A stretch of DNA of 64,000 nt, taken from the NCBI GenBank assembly GCA_963847965.1, contig CAWKCG010000026.1:124001-188000 (forward strand), in the 5' to 3' direction. Origin of the DNA: Palsa-504 sp963847965. Its GTDB lineage: Bacteria; Actinomycetota; Actinomycetes; Streptosporangiales; Streptosporangiaceae. Shown here one piece after another: positions 45,958 through 55,065 of the stretch. The position numbers and the translations under genes were made by a program. Below the pieces are notes generated by a model. That model was not told the DNA's origin and made no database searches. It saw nothing but the letters and a program-made list of their open reading frames with translations. The stretch's first letter is position 1. Each line of letters opens with the position of its first letter.

Positions 45958-46377
45958 ATGGGCGGCATGGCATTTGAGCTCACCGAGCGGATCGAGCGTC
46001 ACCTGGCCGGCGACGAGATCGCCTGGCTGACCACCGTCACCCCGACCGGGCGCCCGGCGCCCAGGCCGGTCTGGTTTGTCTGGGACGGTGCGGCGATCAC
46101 CATCTACAGCCTGAACGAGGGCGCCAAGCTCCGGCACATCCGGGCCAACAACCAGGTCGCGGTGCACTTCAACTCTGCTGCCGACGGCACCGACGTGGTG
46201 GTGATCAGCGGGCACGCGGACCTGGTCCCCGATGCGCCGGCCCCGTCCGAGTTCACTGGGTTCCTGGACAAGTACGCCGTCGCCATCGAGCGGATGGGCC
46301 GGACACCGCAGTGGTACGACGACGCGTACGGCGTCGCCCTGCGCGTCACGCCCGAGCGGGCCTGGACGATTAGCTGA
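45958..46377 (+). CDS. PPOX-class F420-dependent (or flavin) oxidoreductase
   Basis: 139 residues from ATG 45958 with AAAGGAG upstream. Split-barrel fold: EIAWLTTVTPTGRPAPRPVW, FVWDGAAITIYSLNEGAKLR, NQVAVHFNSAADGTDVVVIS, RVTPERAWTIS. This matches the TIGR03667-like F420-binding pyridoxamine oxidase-type family of actinobacteria. It would carry out a two-electron reduction of a small molecule with F420H2. Transcribed divergently from the ligase. Confidence 0.88.
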   Translation: MGGMAFELTERIERHLAGDEIAWLTTVTPTGRPAPRPVWFVWDGAAITIYSLNEGAKLRHIRANNQVAVHFNSAADGTDVVVISGHADLVPDAPAPSEFTGFLDKYAVAIERMGRTPQWYDDAYGVALRVTPERAWTIS

Positions 46378-46454
46378 CCCGTATCGCCGCTCAGTATCAC
46401 GCCGAGATGCCACGATGGTGGCATGAACGCCTAAGCGCACGCCACGCGCCCTGG

Positions 46455-47324
46455 TCAGTCGGTGAGGACCTGGCGCAGGGTGCTGGCGAACGCTTCGGAG
46501 TCGCCGCCCGTGTGGCCGTATTCGCCGCCGAGGAACCCGGCGTGGCCGCCCGGGAAGGTGACGGGCGCCGTCCCGAGTCGTTCGGCGACGGCCACGGCCG
46601 CGCGGCCGGGCATGTTCTGGCTGGATTCGGCTCCGACGCCGACGACGATGCGGGTCGGTGCCGCGCGGAGCGCGTCGAAGTCGTGCCCGTATCCGGGGCA
46701 GGAAAGCATGTTCTGCCCGACGAGCGGGTCGTCCCGGGAGCCGTCGTCCTCGGTCGGCAACCCGAAATGGGCGGGATCCGGCGCGGGCCGGTCGGTCCAA
46801 TCGGCCGGGATCGGGCCTTCGTGGCCGACCATGGCGATGAACTTCGCCATCGCCGGGCCGTAGCCACTGCGGTAATACGTCTGGCGGATGTCCGCGAACA
46901 CGGGGAGCGCCGACTCGCGATCCGGCAGTTCCCGGGCCGCGGGCGGCTCGTGCGCCACGAGCGTGCGGACCTGCTCGGGGTGCTTGGCCACCAGGGCCAG
47001 CGCGTTAACCGCGCCGCCGCTGCTGGCGAAGATGTCCACCGGCCCGGCGTCCAGCGCGGAGATGAGCCGGTGCAGATCGTCCGCGTGCTCGTCGGGCGTG
47101 GTCTCGGCGGCGCCGTCGGTACGCTTGCTGCGGTCCGCGCCGCGTGGATCGTAGGTCACGACCGTGCGGTCTTGGAAATGCCCGGCCAGGGTGGTGAACC
47201 CCGAGGCGCCCATGGGTGACCCGATGAGCAGCAGGACCGGCTCGGTAGCCGAGTCGTTGCTCCGAACGTCGTAGTGCAGCACGGCACCCGGCGCGTCCAG
47301 GGTGTGTGTCTTAGGCTCGGTCAT
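46455..47324 (-). CDS. alpha/beta hydrolase
   Basis: 289 residues from ATG 47324 (AGGAGG 5 bases upstream). Oxyanion region PVLLLIGSPMGASGFTTLAG, DPRGADRSKR, nucleophile elbow IFASSGGAVNALALVAKHPE (Ser in A-S-S-G-G), and a C-terminal His in FPGGHAGFLGGEYGHTGGD. Many members are proline iminopeptidase- or haloperoxidase-like esterases. Complete. Substrate unknown. Confidence 0.9.
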   Translation of the reverse strand: MTEPKTHTLDAPGAVLHYDVRSNDSATEPVLLLIGSPMGASGFTTLAGHFQDRTVVTYDPRGADRSKRTDGAAETTPDEHADDLHRLISALDAGPVDIFASSGGAVNALALVAKHPEQVRTLVAHEPPAARELPDRESALPVFADIRQTYYRSGYGPAMAKFIAMVGHEGPIPADWTDRPAPDPAHFGLPTEDDGSRDDPLVGQNMLSCPGYGHDFDALRAAPTRIVVGVGAESSQNMPGRAAVAVAERLGTAPVTFPGGHAGFLGGEYGHTGGDSEAFASTLRQVLTD

Positions 47325-47532
47325 CCTGGCCTCCTGTTGCGGCTTCTCGGTCTCTGCCAGTTCTGACGCGCAACGCCGGCACAACTCATCGGCCGACCGG
47401 CGCATGGTAGCGCCCCCTGCGCCTGGCGTGGGTGGTTTCCCGCTTCAGGTGAACATCCCGCGGGGCACGGTCATCGGCACGAACCCGTTGGGGGCCTAGG
47501 GAAGACAGCCTGGCCAGGGCGATAATTGGGTC

Positions 47533-48945
47533 ATGGCGTCCCCGCTCGCCCGATCGTCGGCGAAGCCCGCCGGCCAGCAGGTCAGGCCGGCCGCATCCGA
47601 TCTCGTCCTACCTGACGGTCCGGCCTATCCGCGCATCGTCCAGGCGTGGCTATGGCTGAAGAGGCCGCTGTGGTTCCTCGACCGCTGCACCAGGGCCTAC
47701 GGTGACGTGTTCACCATGCGCCTTCCGCTCGGCATGAACCTCGTCCACATCGCCGACCCCGAGCTCGTAAAGGCCGTGTTCAGCGGCAACAGTGACGTGC
47801 TGCGCGCCGGTGAGGCCAACGCCATGATCCTCGAGCCCCTGATCGGCAGGCATTCGGTCCTCGTCCTTGACGGGCCAGAGCACTTGCGGCAGCGCAAGCT
47901 GATCCTGCCCGCCTTCCACGGCGATCGCATGCGCGCGTGGGAAGCCACTATCCGTGACATCACGCGTGCCGAGGCCGCCCGGTGGCCGGTGGGCAAGCCG
48001 TTCGCCCTGCGGCCCAGGATGCAGTCCATCACGCTGGACGTCATCGTGCGGGTCGTGTTCGGCGTAGACGGGAGCGCGCGCGGTGATGACCTGCGCCGCC
48101 GTATCGTCGCGGTCATCCGCGTCGGCCGCAATCCCTTCCTGCTCATGGCGACACGCGGCCGGCGGCTCGGACGGTACGGGCCGTGGGCGCGGTTCATCAG
48201 GGCGCGGGATGCGCTCGACGCGGCGCTTTTCGCGGAGATCAGCGAGCGGCGACGCGCTCCCGACCTCGAGCAGCGCGGCGATGTCCTGTCTGCGCTGCTG
48301 CTCGCTCGCGACGACGAGGGCCGGGTCATGACCGACGCCGAGGTCCGGGACGAGCTTGTGACCCTGCTGCTCGCCGGGCACGAGACGACGGCAACCTCGC
48401 TGGCGTGGGCCTTCGACCTCCTCCTGCACGATCCGCGCGCGCTTAGCAGGCTGAAGGCGGAGCTTGACGCCGGCGGGTCGGAGTACCTCGACGCGACGAT
48501 CATGGAGACGTTGCGGGTGAGGCCGGTGGTCGCGCTCGTCGATCGCCACGTCCGCGAGGGCACGCGGATCGGCACGTACACGATTCCCGCCGGAGCGGTG
48601 GTGTGCCCCAATATCTACCTGACCCAGCGGCGCGGGGATCTGTATCCGGACCCTGCGGCGTTCCGGCCTGAGCGGTTCCTCCGACAGGCCCCTCCGGGCT
48701 TCGCGTGGTTTCCCTTCGGCGGCGGCATCCGGCGGTGCGTGGGGGCCAGTTTCGCCACCTTCGAAATGCAGATCATCCTGCCCGAAGTGCTCCGAGCCGT
48801 GACGCTGCGCCCCGCGTCGCGACGGCCCGCGCGGATCCGCAGGGAGTCGGTGACGTTCGTCCCGCACGACGGCGCACGCTGTGTCGTCGCGGCACGGAAC
48901 GAGCCGAACGCGCGTCCTGAGCACGTGGCCGGTGACGGTCGGTAG
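47533..48945 (+). CDS. cytochrome P450
   Basis: 470 residues, ATG 47533 to TAG 48945, intact. I-helix LVTLLLAGHETTATSLAWAF, K-helix ExxR in ATIMETLRVRPVV, PERF-type motif AAFRPERFL, heme loop FPFGGGIRRCVGASFATFEM with the axial Cys. The N-terminus (YPRIVQAWLWLKRPLWFLDR) and AGHETT are typical of the CYP110/CYP1074-like class with fatty-acid or terpene-like substrates. No dedicated ferredoxin is next to it. Confidence 0.92.
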   Translation: MASPLARSSAKPAGQQVRPAASDLVLPDGPAYPRIVQAWLWLKRPLWFLDRCTRAYGDVFTMRLPLGMNLVHIADPELVKAVFSGNSDVLRAGEANAMILEPLIGRHSVLVLDGPEHLRQRKLILPAFHGDRMRAWEATIRDITRAEAARWPVGKPFALRPRMQSITLDVIVRVVFGVDGSARGDDLRRRIVAVIRVGRNPFLLMATRGRRLGRYGPWARFIRARDALDAALFAEISERRRAPDLEQRGDVLSALLLARDDEGRVMTDAEVRDELVTLLLAGHETTATSLAWAFDLLLHDPRALSRLKAELDAGGSEYLDATIMETLRVRPVVALVDRHVREGTRIGTYTIPAGAVVCPNIYLTQRRGDLYPDPAAFRPERFLRQAPPGFAWFPFGGGIRRCVGASFATFEMQIILPEVLRAVTLRPASRRPARIRRESVTFVPHDGARCVVAARNEPNARPEHVAGDGR

Positions 48946-48962
48946 GGCGCGCGGGCCGCGCA

Positions 48963-49331
48963 CTAGAGAAGCCACCGGGACCGTAGTCCGGGCTGTGGCG
49001 GGTCAGGCTTGGGTCCCGATAAGGAGGCTTCCGGCGCGCTTGGCGCGGGACCGAGGTAGCCGATCTCGATCACGGGCCCGATCTCCCGCCAGGCCACCAG
49101 CCAGCGGGCGCCGTCGGGGGCATCGATAAACAGCCCCCACACCTGCGGCGCTTGCCGCAGCTGCTTCTCGATGATCACGTAGCGGCTTGAGCGCGGATCC
49201 GCGCGCACCAGCGTCGGATCGTCGGCCAGTTGCAGCAGTGCCTGCTTGAGCAGGCCGCCGGTCTCAGCGGCTCGCAGGCCTTGGTATGCCTGCCAGGCAG
49301 AGGGGGCGAAATCGAGCAGTCGGGCGGTCAA
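48963..49331 (-). CDS. small protein, possible RelE/ParE-like toxin of a TA pair
   Basis: 122 residues from TTG 49331, translationally coupled (TTGA) to the upstream 82-residue gene. LLDFAPSAWQAYQGLRAAET, LLKQALLQLADDPTLV, SSRYVIIEKQLRQAPQVWGL and WLVAWREIGPVIEIGYLG suggest an alpha-alpha-beta-beta-beta fold of RelE/ParE size, but no catalytic residues are certain. Gene order and coupling fit a toxin after its antitoxin. Convergent with the P450, 17 bases from its stop. Confidence 0.5.
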   Translation of the reverse strand: MTARLLDFAPSAWQAYQGLRAAETGGLLKQALLQLADDPTLVRADPRSSRYVIIEKQLRQAPQVWGLFIDAPDGARWLVAWREIGPVIEIGYLGPAPSAPEASLSGPKPDPPQPGLRSRWLL

Positions 49332-49576
49332 AGCTTGTCCGTTTTCAGCCGGATCATCCGTTCGGGGTGCGCGAAGTTCCCGACGATCTGATCCACCAGC
49401 CCGGACCGCCACAGCTCAGCGTCGTGCCCGGACATCGGGCGCAAGACGATGGAGCCGTCCGGCTGCCTGGCGACGCTGAATTTGGTCCAAGGATACGCCC
49501 AGCTCTTCAGCAGGCCGACACCGCGCTCGTCCAGTTCGATCACGGGATCCCTGCCATCCTGGCCCATGATCACCAC
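49328..49576 (-). CDS. small protein, possible antitoxin partner
   Basis: 82 residues from ATG 49576. VIELDERGVGLLKSWAYPWT, then KFSVARQPDGSIVLRPMSGH and LWRSGLVDQIVGNFAHPERM. The N-terminal strand-helix and acidic character fit a DNA-binding antitoxin loosely; no family is recognised with certainty. Overlap with the next gene indicates one functional unit. Confidence 0.5.
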   Translation of the reverse strand: MVIMGQDGRDPVIELDERGVGLLKSWAYPWTKFSVARQPDGSIVLRPMSGHDAELWRSGLVDQIVGNFAHPERMIRLKTDKL

Positions 49577-49711
49577 CCTGCGGCAGATTCTTGCCCGGTA
49601 CGCCGGGACCTAGTTAGCTGCCATATTGTCTCACCAGGCGTCCAGGCGTGCGCGGGTCCTTTTACAGGGACGCGGGACGGGCCAGGGAAGTCCGTGTTGA
49701 CCCAGGCTCGG

Positions 49712-50658
49712 TCACGACGCGCCGGCCACCGGCGGGGTGCCGTGCGTGTGGAAGGACTCGATGGTCTTCAGGCCCCACGCCTGCCCCTTGGCCCGCTCGG
49801 CCTCGGTCCAGTTGACCGGCTGCCAGTCGGGGGCCAGGACGAGCCGCGCCCCGGCGGTGCACAGCTCGATGCGGTTGCCGCCGGGCTCGTACACGTAGAG
49901 GAAGAAGGTCTGCTGGATGGCGTGCTTGTGCGGGCCTGTCTCGATGAACACCCCGTGGTCCAGGGCCAGGTCGGCGGCGCGGGATACCTTCGCGGGAGTC
50001 GACCGCGAACGCGCAGCCGGCCGGGCGTCCCGGTCCAGTCCCGGGTATAGACGGCGTCATATCCCTTGTTGGTGAACGTGGTCCAGCTGCCGGCCGCGGT
50101 CCCGTCGTCCAGCACGATCTGCTCGGTGACCAGGGCGCCGAGCGTGTCCCGCAGGTAATCCCGGTTGGGTACCACCTCGACGCCGAGGTAGTTGATGTGG
50201 TCCAGCCGGCGTACGGGCACGCCGTGCGCCGGGTAGGCCTGGGCCTGGTTCTTCAGGGCCGGTCGGAGGTCGGCCGGCGGGGTGTACCACTGCGACTCGT
50301 AGTAGAGGCCGAACTCGTGGCCGTCCGGGTCGCTGAAGACGTACGTCGGGCCGTAGCCCGGGTCACCGTCGGCCCAGCCGACGCCGCGGCCGGACGCCTC
50401 GATCTGCTTTACCCGCCGCTCCAGCGCGTCCGGGCTGGCGGCGCGCAGGTTGGTCCGCCCGACGCCGGAGGTCGCGTGCGCGGTCAGCTTGATCGTGGTC
50501 TGCTCGTAGTCATCCCACGTCCGCAGGAACACCGAGTTCCCGGCCGAACCCGTGGCGGTCAGGCCGAGGTAGGCGGTGAAGAACTCCAGGCTCTGCTCCG
50601 GCACCGGGGTGCGCAGCTCGACGTGGGCCAGGTGGGCGATCTCGTGCATCGGTGGCAT
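49712..50658 (-). pseudogene. catechol 2,3-dioxygenase-like (VOC) protein with two frameshifts
   Basis: Starts at ATG 50658. The first half is well kept (IAHLAHVELRTPVPEQSLEF, metal His in the first VOC strand; GPTYVFSDPDGHEFGLYYES; VRRLDHINYLGVEVVPNRDY). After YTRDWTG the frame changes near 50025 (CAFAVDSRE follows) and again near 49985, before GVFIETGPHKHAIQQTFFLY and EPGGNRIELC (metal Glu) to the stop at 49712. Two indels within about 50 bases make it non-functional as read. Original role: extradiol ring cleavage of catechol-type compounds using Fe(II). Confidence 0.8.
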
Positions 50659-50853
50659 GGAAGCTCCAGGTTAATGCGGCGGGAAAGGCGATACCGCCCT
50701 AGCTGACAGATATCGGGAGGCTGGAGGACTGGTACGCGATCACGGCGCCGTTTCCGCCGAGCTCATGATGGGAGCCGTCGCCGGCCGTGGCGTATCCGCC
50801 GTCGAAGGCATAATCACCCGCCGATTAGCCTCAGGCACGGCAAGTTATGGGCA

Positions 50854-50931
50854 TCACGGCTTCACTACGTGGCCGCCCAAGTGGTCCAGGCTTTCGCGCA
50901 GGTCGTCGTGATACGTATCGGCGAGACTCAT
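50854..50931 (-). CDS. 25-residue ORF immediately after the RelE-like gene
   Basis: ATG 50931 directly abuts the TAG of the upstream gene (TAGATG) and encodes MSLADTYHDDLRESLDHLGG plus five residues before TGA 50854. Acidic and helical, it could be the start of a lost antitoxin or a true short peptide. No other support. Confidence 0.3.
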   Translation of the reverse strand: MSLADTYHDDLRESLDHLGGHVVKP

Positions 50932-51264
50932 CTATTTGACGCGACCGTAGGTTTCCGCATGAGTGCCGATTGCTTCCCAGATGATGTGGGTCTGGCCAGG
51001 TGTGATCTCCGCGCCGAAGCGGAATAGCGCCCGGCCGTCCGTCGCCCAGGTCAGGGACCAGATCTCGGTGTTGACGAGCTTGTGCACGCGGAGTTCGGGA
51101 CTAAAACCCTCACCAGCCTTGAGGTCGGCGATGAGCACCGCGACAGCGCGCCGGAACGCGGCCCGCTGCGCCGCGTCGAGCTTTGCCCACTGCCGCTCAT
51201 CATCCGCGCCCGGGCGGACCACGGCGTACACGGTCGCCGCAGGCCGGATGAAGCCGACCGCCAT
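50932..51264 (-). CDS. RelE/ParE-like cytotoxic protein
   Basis: 110 residues from ATG 51264; longer upstream starts exist but add no homology. FRRAVAVLIADLKAGEGFSP, LRVHKLVNTEIWSLTWATDG, RALFRFGAEITPGQTHIIWE and AIGTHAETYGRV give the helix-helix-three-strand pattern of RelE-type ribosome-dependent ribonucleases, with the HKL.x.W and RALFRFG strands. No antitoxin gene of normal size adjoins it; only a 25-residue frame follows. Confidence 0.6.
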   Translation of the reverse strand: MAVGFIRPAATVYAVVRPGADDERQWAKLDAAQRAAFRRAVAVLIADLKAGEGFSPELRVHKLVNTEIWSLTWATDGRALFRFGAEITPGQTHIIWEAIGTHAETYGRVK

Positions 51265-51371
51265 GACCTCGTTTTCATCGGTCCCAGCCACCCGGGGTAC
51301 GCATGGGGGCCCGGTCAGCGCGATGCTGATAGGACTCATCACCTGGCAATCACCTGGCAAGGGAGAGACCG

Positions 51372-52259
51372 ATGGCACGGACGCACGAGCCGGTTGCGGT
51401 GCTAGGCATTGGAGCGATGGGCCATGGGATGGCGGCCAGTGCTTTGCGCGCCGGCATCCCGACGATCGTCTGGAACCGGACCATGGAGGCGACCCGGGAC
51501 CTGGCTGAGCTCGGCGCGGAAGTCGCCGGAACCGCCGCCGGCGCGGCGCGGCGAGCCGGGATCGTGGTCACGATGGTGACCGACGCCGATGCCGTCCTTT
51601 CCATCGCCCGGGACCAGGGGATGCTCGCTGCGCTGGCGCCGGGCGCGATCTGGGCCCAGATGAGCACCATCGGGGTGGCGGGGATCGACCGCGTTGCGGC
51701 CATGGCCGGTGCTGAGCGTCCGGACGTGACGCTCCTGGACGCGCCGGTGTCGGGAAGCAAGGATCCGGCCGAACGGGGCCAGCTGACGATCTTCGCGTCA
51801 GGGCCCGGCACCGCGCGTTCGCGTGTGGCTCCGCTGTTCGACGCGCTCGGCCAGCGCACGATCTGGGTCGGCGAGGCCGGGGCCGGAACGCGGCTGAAGC
51901 TGGTGAACAACACCTGGCTGGCGTTCGCGGCCGAAGCGGTTGCCGCGTCCGTGGCTCTGGCTCGCCGGCTGGGCCTTGAGACTGAGACGGTGGTGGACGC
52001 GCTTGGCGGCGGCACGCTCGTGTCGCCATGGCAGGCAGCCAAGCTGCACCGGATCGCCCACGGTGAGTTCTCGGCCCAATTCGCGCTGTCGCTCGCGCTC
52101 AAGGACGTGCACCTCGCCCTCCAAGCGGTCGGCGACGACCGGTTCGCCGTCCTTGCCTGCCTGGCCGACGAATGGCAGCAGGCCGTTGATCAAGGGCTCG
52201 GCGAGCAGGACCTGACCATCGTGACCCGCGTGCTCGAACAGCAGGGAGGAACGCCCTGA
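51372..52259 (+). CDS. NAD(P)-dependent beta-hydroxyacid dehydrogenase
   Basis: 295 residues from ATG 51372 (AAGGGAGAG upstream). Rossmann motif VAVLGIGAMGHGMAASALRA, substrate motif LLDAPVSGSKDPAERGQLTI, catalytic Lys in GAGTRLKLVNNTWLAFAAEA, and LALKDVHLAL at the dimer interface. Belongs to the 3-hydroxyisobutyrate/tartronate semialdehyde reductase group. Complete; substrate not determined. Confidence 0.9.
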   Translation: MARTHEPVAVLGIGAMGHGMAASALRAGIPTIVWNRTMEATRDLAELGAEVAGTAAGAARRAGIVVTMVTDADAVLSIARDQGMLAALAPGAIWAQMSTIGVAGIDRVAAMAGAERPDVTLLDAPVSGSKDPAERGQLTIFASGPGTARSRVAPLFDALGQRTIWVGEAGAGTRLKLVNNTWLAFAAEAVAASVALARRLGLETETVVDALGGGTLVSPWQAAKLHRIAHGEFSAQFALSLALKDVHLALQAVGDDRFAVLACLADEWQQAVDQGLGEQDLTIVTRVLEQQGGTP

Positions 52260-52320
52260 CCCTGACCGGGTGTTCCGCCTAAACCGCCGCCCAGACAAGA
52301 CGCGAGTCGGCGTCGCATCC

Positions 52321-52737
52321 AGGCTTCAGTGATCGGATGCCCCGGCCGACGATGCGGTGGCCAGGTAGTGCACCAGCTGCGCGCTGCCGCCCAGCGATGC
52401 GCGCCTCGCCGAGCACCTCCGGCAGGCTGCCGGGACTGCCGGGGCTGAACCCGCCGCCGGCGAAGAACACGCGCTGCGCGAATGAGTCCCAGCCCTTGCC
52501 CTCAGGCGCGGGCCCGAACTCGGTCAGGACGTCATGGACACGGGCGCGGAAATTCTCATGCGTGATCTCACCGCGGCCGTTGCCCACCAGCAGCCACTGC
52601 CGGGGCAGCAGCCCCTCGCACGCCAGCCGGTACAAGGCCGGCAGCACCATCCGCCTGGCCAGGTCACCGGTCGCCCCGAACAGGACGAAAACCGCCGGCC
52701 GTGCCGCTGGATCCGGCTGCTGCGTCACGGTCACCAC
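52321..52737 (-). pseudogene. glucose-6-phosphate dehydrogenase, 5' remnant
   Basis: The coenzyme-binding start FVLFGATGDLARRMVLPALY is clear from ATG 52737 and continues through RVFFAGGGFSPGSPGSLPEV. A frame change near 52385 separates it from LGGSAQLVHYLATASS in another frame, which ends by TGA 52327. Roughly 140 of the usual about 500 residues remain; the substrate-binding domain is missing, so this is a dead zwf copy. Confidence 0.8.
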
Positions 52738-52801
52738 GCCTCCCAGCTACATTCCTGCCCTGGCCCGCCCCGGCACCGCCCTTCCTCCTGCGGCCAGGCG
52801 C

Positions 52802-53279
52802 TCAGAATCTCCCTCCCTGGATGCGGCGGCTGCGCTGGGACTGGCCGGGCAGGCCGTAGGGGTAGTCCGGGGCGGGCGGCTCGCTCGCCTCGTCCAGCAG
52901 CTGGGTCTCCTCAGGCGTCAGCGTCAGCCCGGCCGCGGCCATGTTGTCGGTCAGCTGGTCCATGCTCCGGGCGCCGAGGATCACCGACGATACGGCGGGC
53001 CGGGCCATCAGCCATGCGATGGCTACCTGGGCAAGGGACACGCCGCGGCCCTCGGCCACCTTGCGCACCACGTCGAGCACCTGCCAGGTCTGCCCGGACT
53101 GGCCGCGCTGGTTCCAGATCCGCATCCCCTCGTCGGGACAGCCCGTGCCCGTTCGGGCTCTCATCGGTGGGGAACCGGCCCTTGGTGGCCAGCACGACAA
53201 GCTCACGCCTGCCCGGCCGGGTACCGAGCGCGAGCGCGGACACGGCACAGCCGCTGCTACCGAGCAGGCGGTATTCCAT
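52802..53279 (-). pseudogene. aldo/keto reductase, internally deleted
   Basis: The N-terminus (MEYRLLGSSGCAVSALALGT) from ATG 53279 is fused directly to LVVLATKGRF, and a frame change leads to RVWNQRGQSGQTWQVLDVV-like and the normal C-terminus (VAIAWLMARPAVSSVILGAR, QLTDNMAAAGLTLTPEETQL). Large central deletions remove the catalytic His region. Clearly a decaying gene. Confidence 0.8.
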
Positions 53280-53714
53280 CAGTCCTCCGTGAGTGTTCTA
53301 GGTTGCGGGGCTCGGACTGGCCAGGGCCAGGCGGGCGGCGCTGATGTCCTGGCGGCCGTACACGGCGGCATGCCATTGGCCAGACAGCGCGGCCAACAGC
53401 GGCAGCGCCTGACCACCATTTGCCCTCGCCACAGCGGCTCCTTTTCTTCTGCGGCCTTCCTTCCATCGCCCACCCGCCGCTAGCCGGGACCAGGCCATCG
53501 GCTCCAGCATGGTGGCCCGGGCTGCGCAGCGCATTGCCGCTAGCCGGGATGCGGCAGGTACCGGTAGCCGGGAACGCCGTAACGTTCGCCCTCGGCGATC
53601 ACGATGATTCCAAGCTCAGGGGTGTAGAGACACGCCGATCTTGGACACTCTTCAGTTCTCGGGCACGGGTCAGCCACGGTCACGGGATCGGCAAAGTCAT
53701 TTGTGATATGGGCC
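53280..53714. other. gene-free decayed stretch
   Basis: No gene is recognised. Three short direct repeats containing TAGCCGGGA (near 53484, 53552 and 53573) are the only structure seen. It separates the decayed aldo/keto reductase from the ISAs1 fragment; the end of ISAs1 should lie in the right part, but its terminal repeat was not identified. Confidence 0.4.
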
Positions 53715-54218
53715 TCATAGCGGTAGGTAGTTGAGCATTCGGGTTCGGTCGCGTCCGATGGCCTGGAGGGTGCGGGTGATCTGGGTGACGCCGGCGAGGT
53801 AGAGCAGGCTGACGGCCAGATTCCGGAACGTGGCCATGACCTGCGGGCCGTTCCCGGCGTAGCCGGTGTTCGCGTCTTCCGCGTATGCCGTGTCGCGCAG
53901 CCAGTGCACCGACTCGATGCCCCACTGGCCGCGGGCGATCCTCGTGAGGCCGGCGGCGCTGGCGCGGTCTTCGTCCAGGCTGGTGACGGCGTGCACGATC
54001 TCCTTGCTGATCAGCGTGCCGGTGATGTCGTAGCCGTCGCGGCGGATCCGCGCGACGCGGGCGGCGTGCGGGAAGTCCAGGTCCCCGGCATCGGTGACCC
54101 AGATGGAGCGGCGGATGATCCGGCCGTGGCCGTAGTCCACTTCGGTGTGGTCCGGCTCGCGGGGGCCGTCGTGCTGGATGGCGTCGAAAATGGCCTTCTG
54201 CAGTGACGGCTGGTTGCC
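53715..54218 (-). pseudogene. ISAs1-family transposase, 3' half (split by insertion)
   Basis: Frame running from the insertion point to TAA/TGA at 53715: VKGNQPSLQKAIFDAIQHD, EVDYGHGRIIRRSIWVTDAG, ITGTLISKEIVHAVTSLDED, ARGQWGIESVHWLRDTAYAE (catalytic Glu region) and NLAVSLLYLAGVTQITRTLQ. This is the C-terminal half of an ISAs1/H-repeat DDE transposase. Its 5' half is at 57522-58196; the two join in frame through VKGNQ when the 3.3-kb insert is removed. Confidence 0.92.
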
Positions 54219-54545
54219 CTTGACCAAGAGCGCGACAAACTACGGGATATCCGTGCGGCGTTGCCGTGCGAGGTGCTTGTCACGGCGGCCACGCATCCGC
54301 TGTCGGGGTGCCGTCTGACGGCATATGCGTTCCGGCACGTCGATGGGGTGCTTCACCTGAAGGTGAAGCTGCCGGAAGGACTGCCCGGCCTGATCCGTGC
54401 CGATGCGACGGACGTGCACGGGGATGAACCACAGCTGGCGGGCCTGGTCCTGGATGCGGCGGGCCTGCGGGAGCTGCGCGTCCTGGTTCTGCGGCTGCGC
54501 GATGGCGTGGCTGGATCGGCCGAGCGGGCGAAGGACGCCTGGTGA
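54219..54545 (+). CDS. small element-encoded protein whose start codon is at the far end of the element
   Basis: The frame LDQERDKLRDIRAALPCEVL continues to TGA 54545 (ATHPLSGCRLTAYAFRHVDG, LHLKVKLPEGLPGLIRADAT). It begins inside the core CTT GAC and has no ATG on this side. In a circular form the other end supplies ATG (57513-57515) directly before CTT GAC, with GGGAG 10 bases upstream, giving about 108 residues. Integrated, only TTG 54261 could start it. Function unknown; N-terminal helix then beta-rich. Confidence 0.65.
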   Translation, partial: LDQERDKLRDIRAALPCEVLVTAATHPLSGCRLTAYAFRHVDGVLHLKVKLPEGLPGLIRADATDVHGDEPQLAGLVLDAAGLRELRVLVLRLRDGVAGSAERAKDAW

Positions 54546-54958
54546 GCGCCGGCCTGGGGTCTGCCCGGGGTGCAGTTTTGCACGGACTGGATTCCTGGGA
54601 GGCGGTAGATGCCTACCGCGAGCTGCTGCTGGCCGGTGTCCCGGGGATCGGCGATGACGCTGTTCATGCCGTCCGGCTGCTGCAGCTGGAGTCGGTGATC
54701 TCGGAGTGGATCGGCCGCCGGGTGAGGATCAGCATCCATCGGGCGCTTGCGGCGGGAGCCGATCCTGGCGCGGTCGCCGAGGCGGCTGGGACCAGCCTGC
54801 GGGAGATCGCTGCCTGGTGGCAGGAGTGGGCTGGGGGGCAGCGGCTGTTGCAGGCCCGGTGCCCCGGCCTGGGTCTGGACGCGGCCTCGTGCAGGCACGT
54901 TGCCGCGGTGCTGGATACGGCCATGCCGGACGCGGACGCATCGGTTCATGCTCGCTGA
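54542..54958 (+). CDS. small helical protein of the recombinase element
   Basis: 138 residues from GTG 54542 (GTGA overlap with the previous stop). LHGLDSWEAVDAYRELLLAG, AVRLLQLESVISEWIGRRVR, ALAAGADPGAVAEAAGTSLR. The segment AGADPGAVAEAAGTSLREIA resembles a helix-turn-helix, so a DNA-binding or directionality role is possible. No family recognised. Confidence 0.6.
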   Translation: MSAGLGSARGAVLHGLDSWEAVDAYRELLLAGVPGIGDDAVHAVRLLQLESVISEWIGRRVRISIHRALAAGADPGAVAEAAGTSLREIAAWWQEWAGGQRLLQARCPGLGLDAASCRHVAAVLDTAMPDADASVHAR

Positions 54959-54991
54959 GCCCCGGTCATCCGGAACCGGTCCGGGGCGGCG

Positions 54992-55065
54992 GGCACGCAC
55001 GTAGGTTCGCCCTCAGTTCCTGATCACGGCCATGACTTCGGAAGAGGTGAACCTACGTGCGTGCC
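54992..55065. promoter_or_regulatory. 17-bp perfect inverted repeat covering the start of the next gene
   Basis: GGCACGCACGTAGGTTC (54992-55008) and its exact complement GAACCTACGTGCGTGCC (55049-55065) flank 40 bases; further pairing (CCTC with GAGG) extends the stem inward. The right arm contains the GTG start (55057), and the Shine-Dalgarno-like GAGGTGA sits at the stem base. In RNA this hairpin would hide the ribosome site; in DNA it could be a recombinase or repressor site. Confidence 0.75.
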
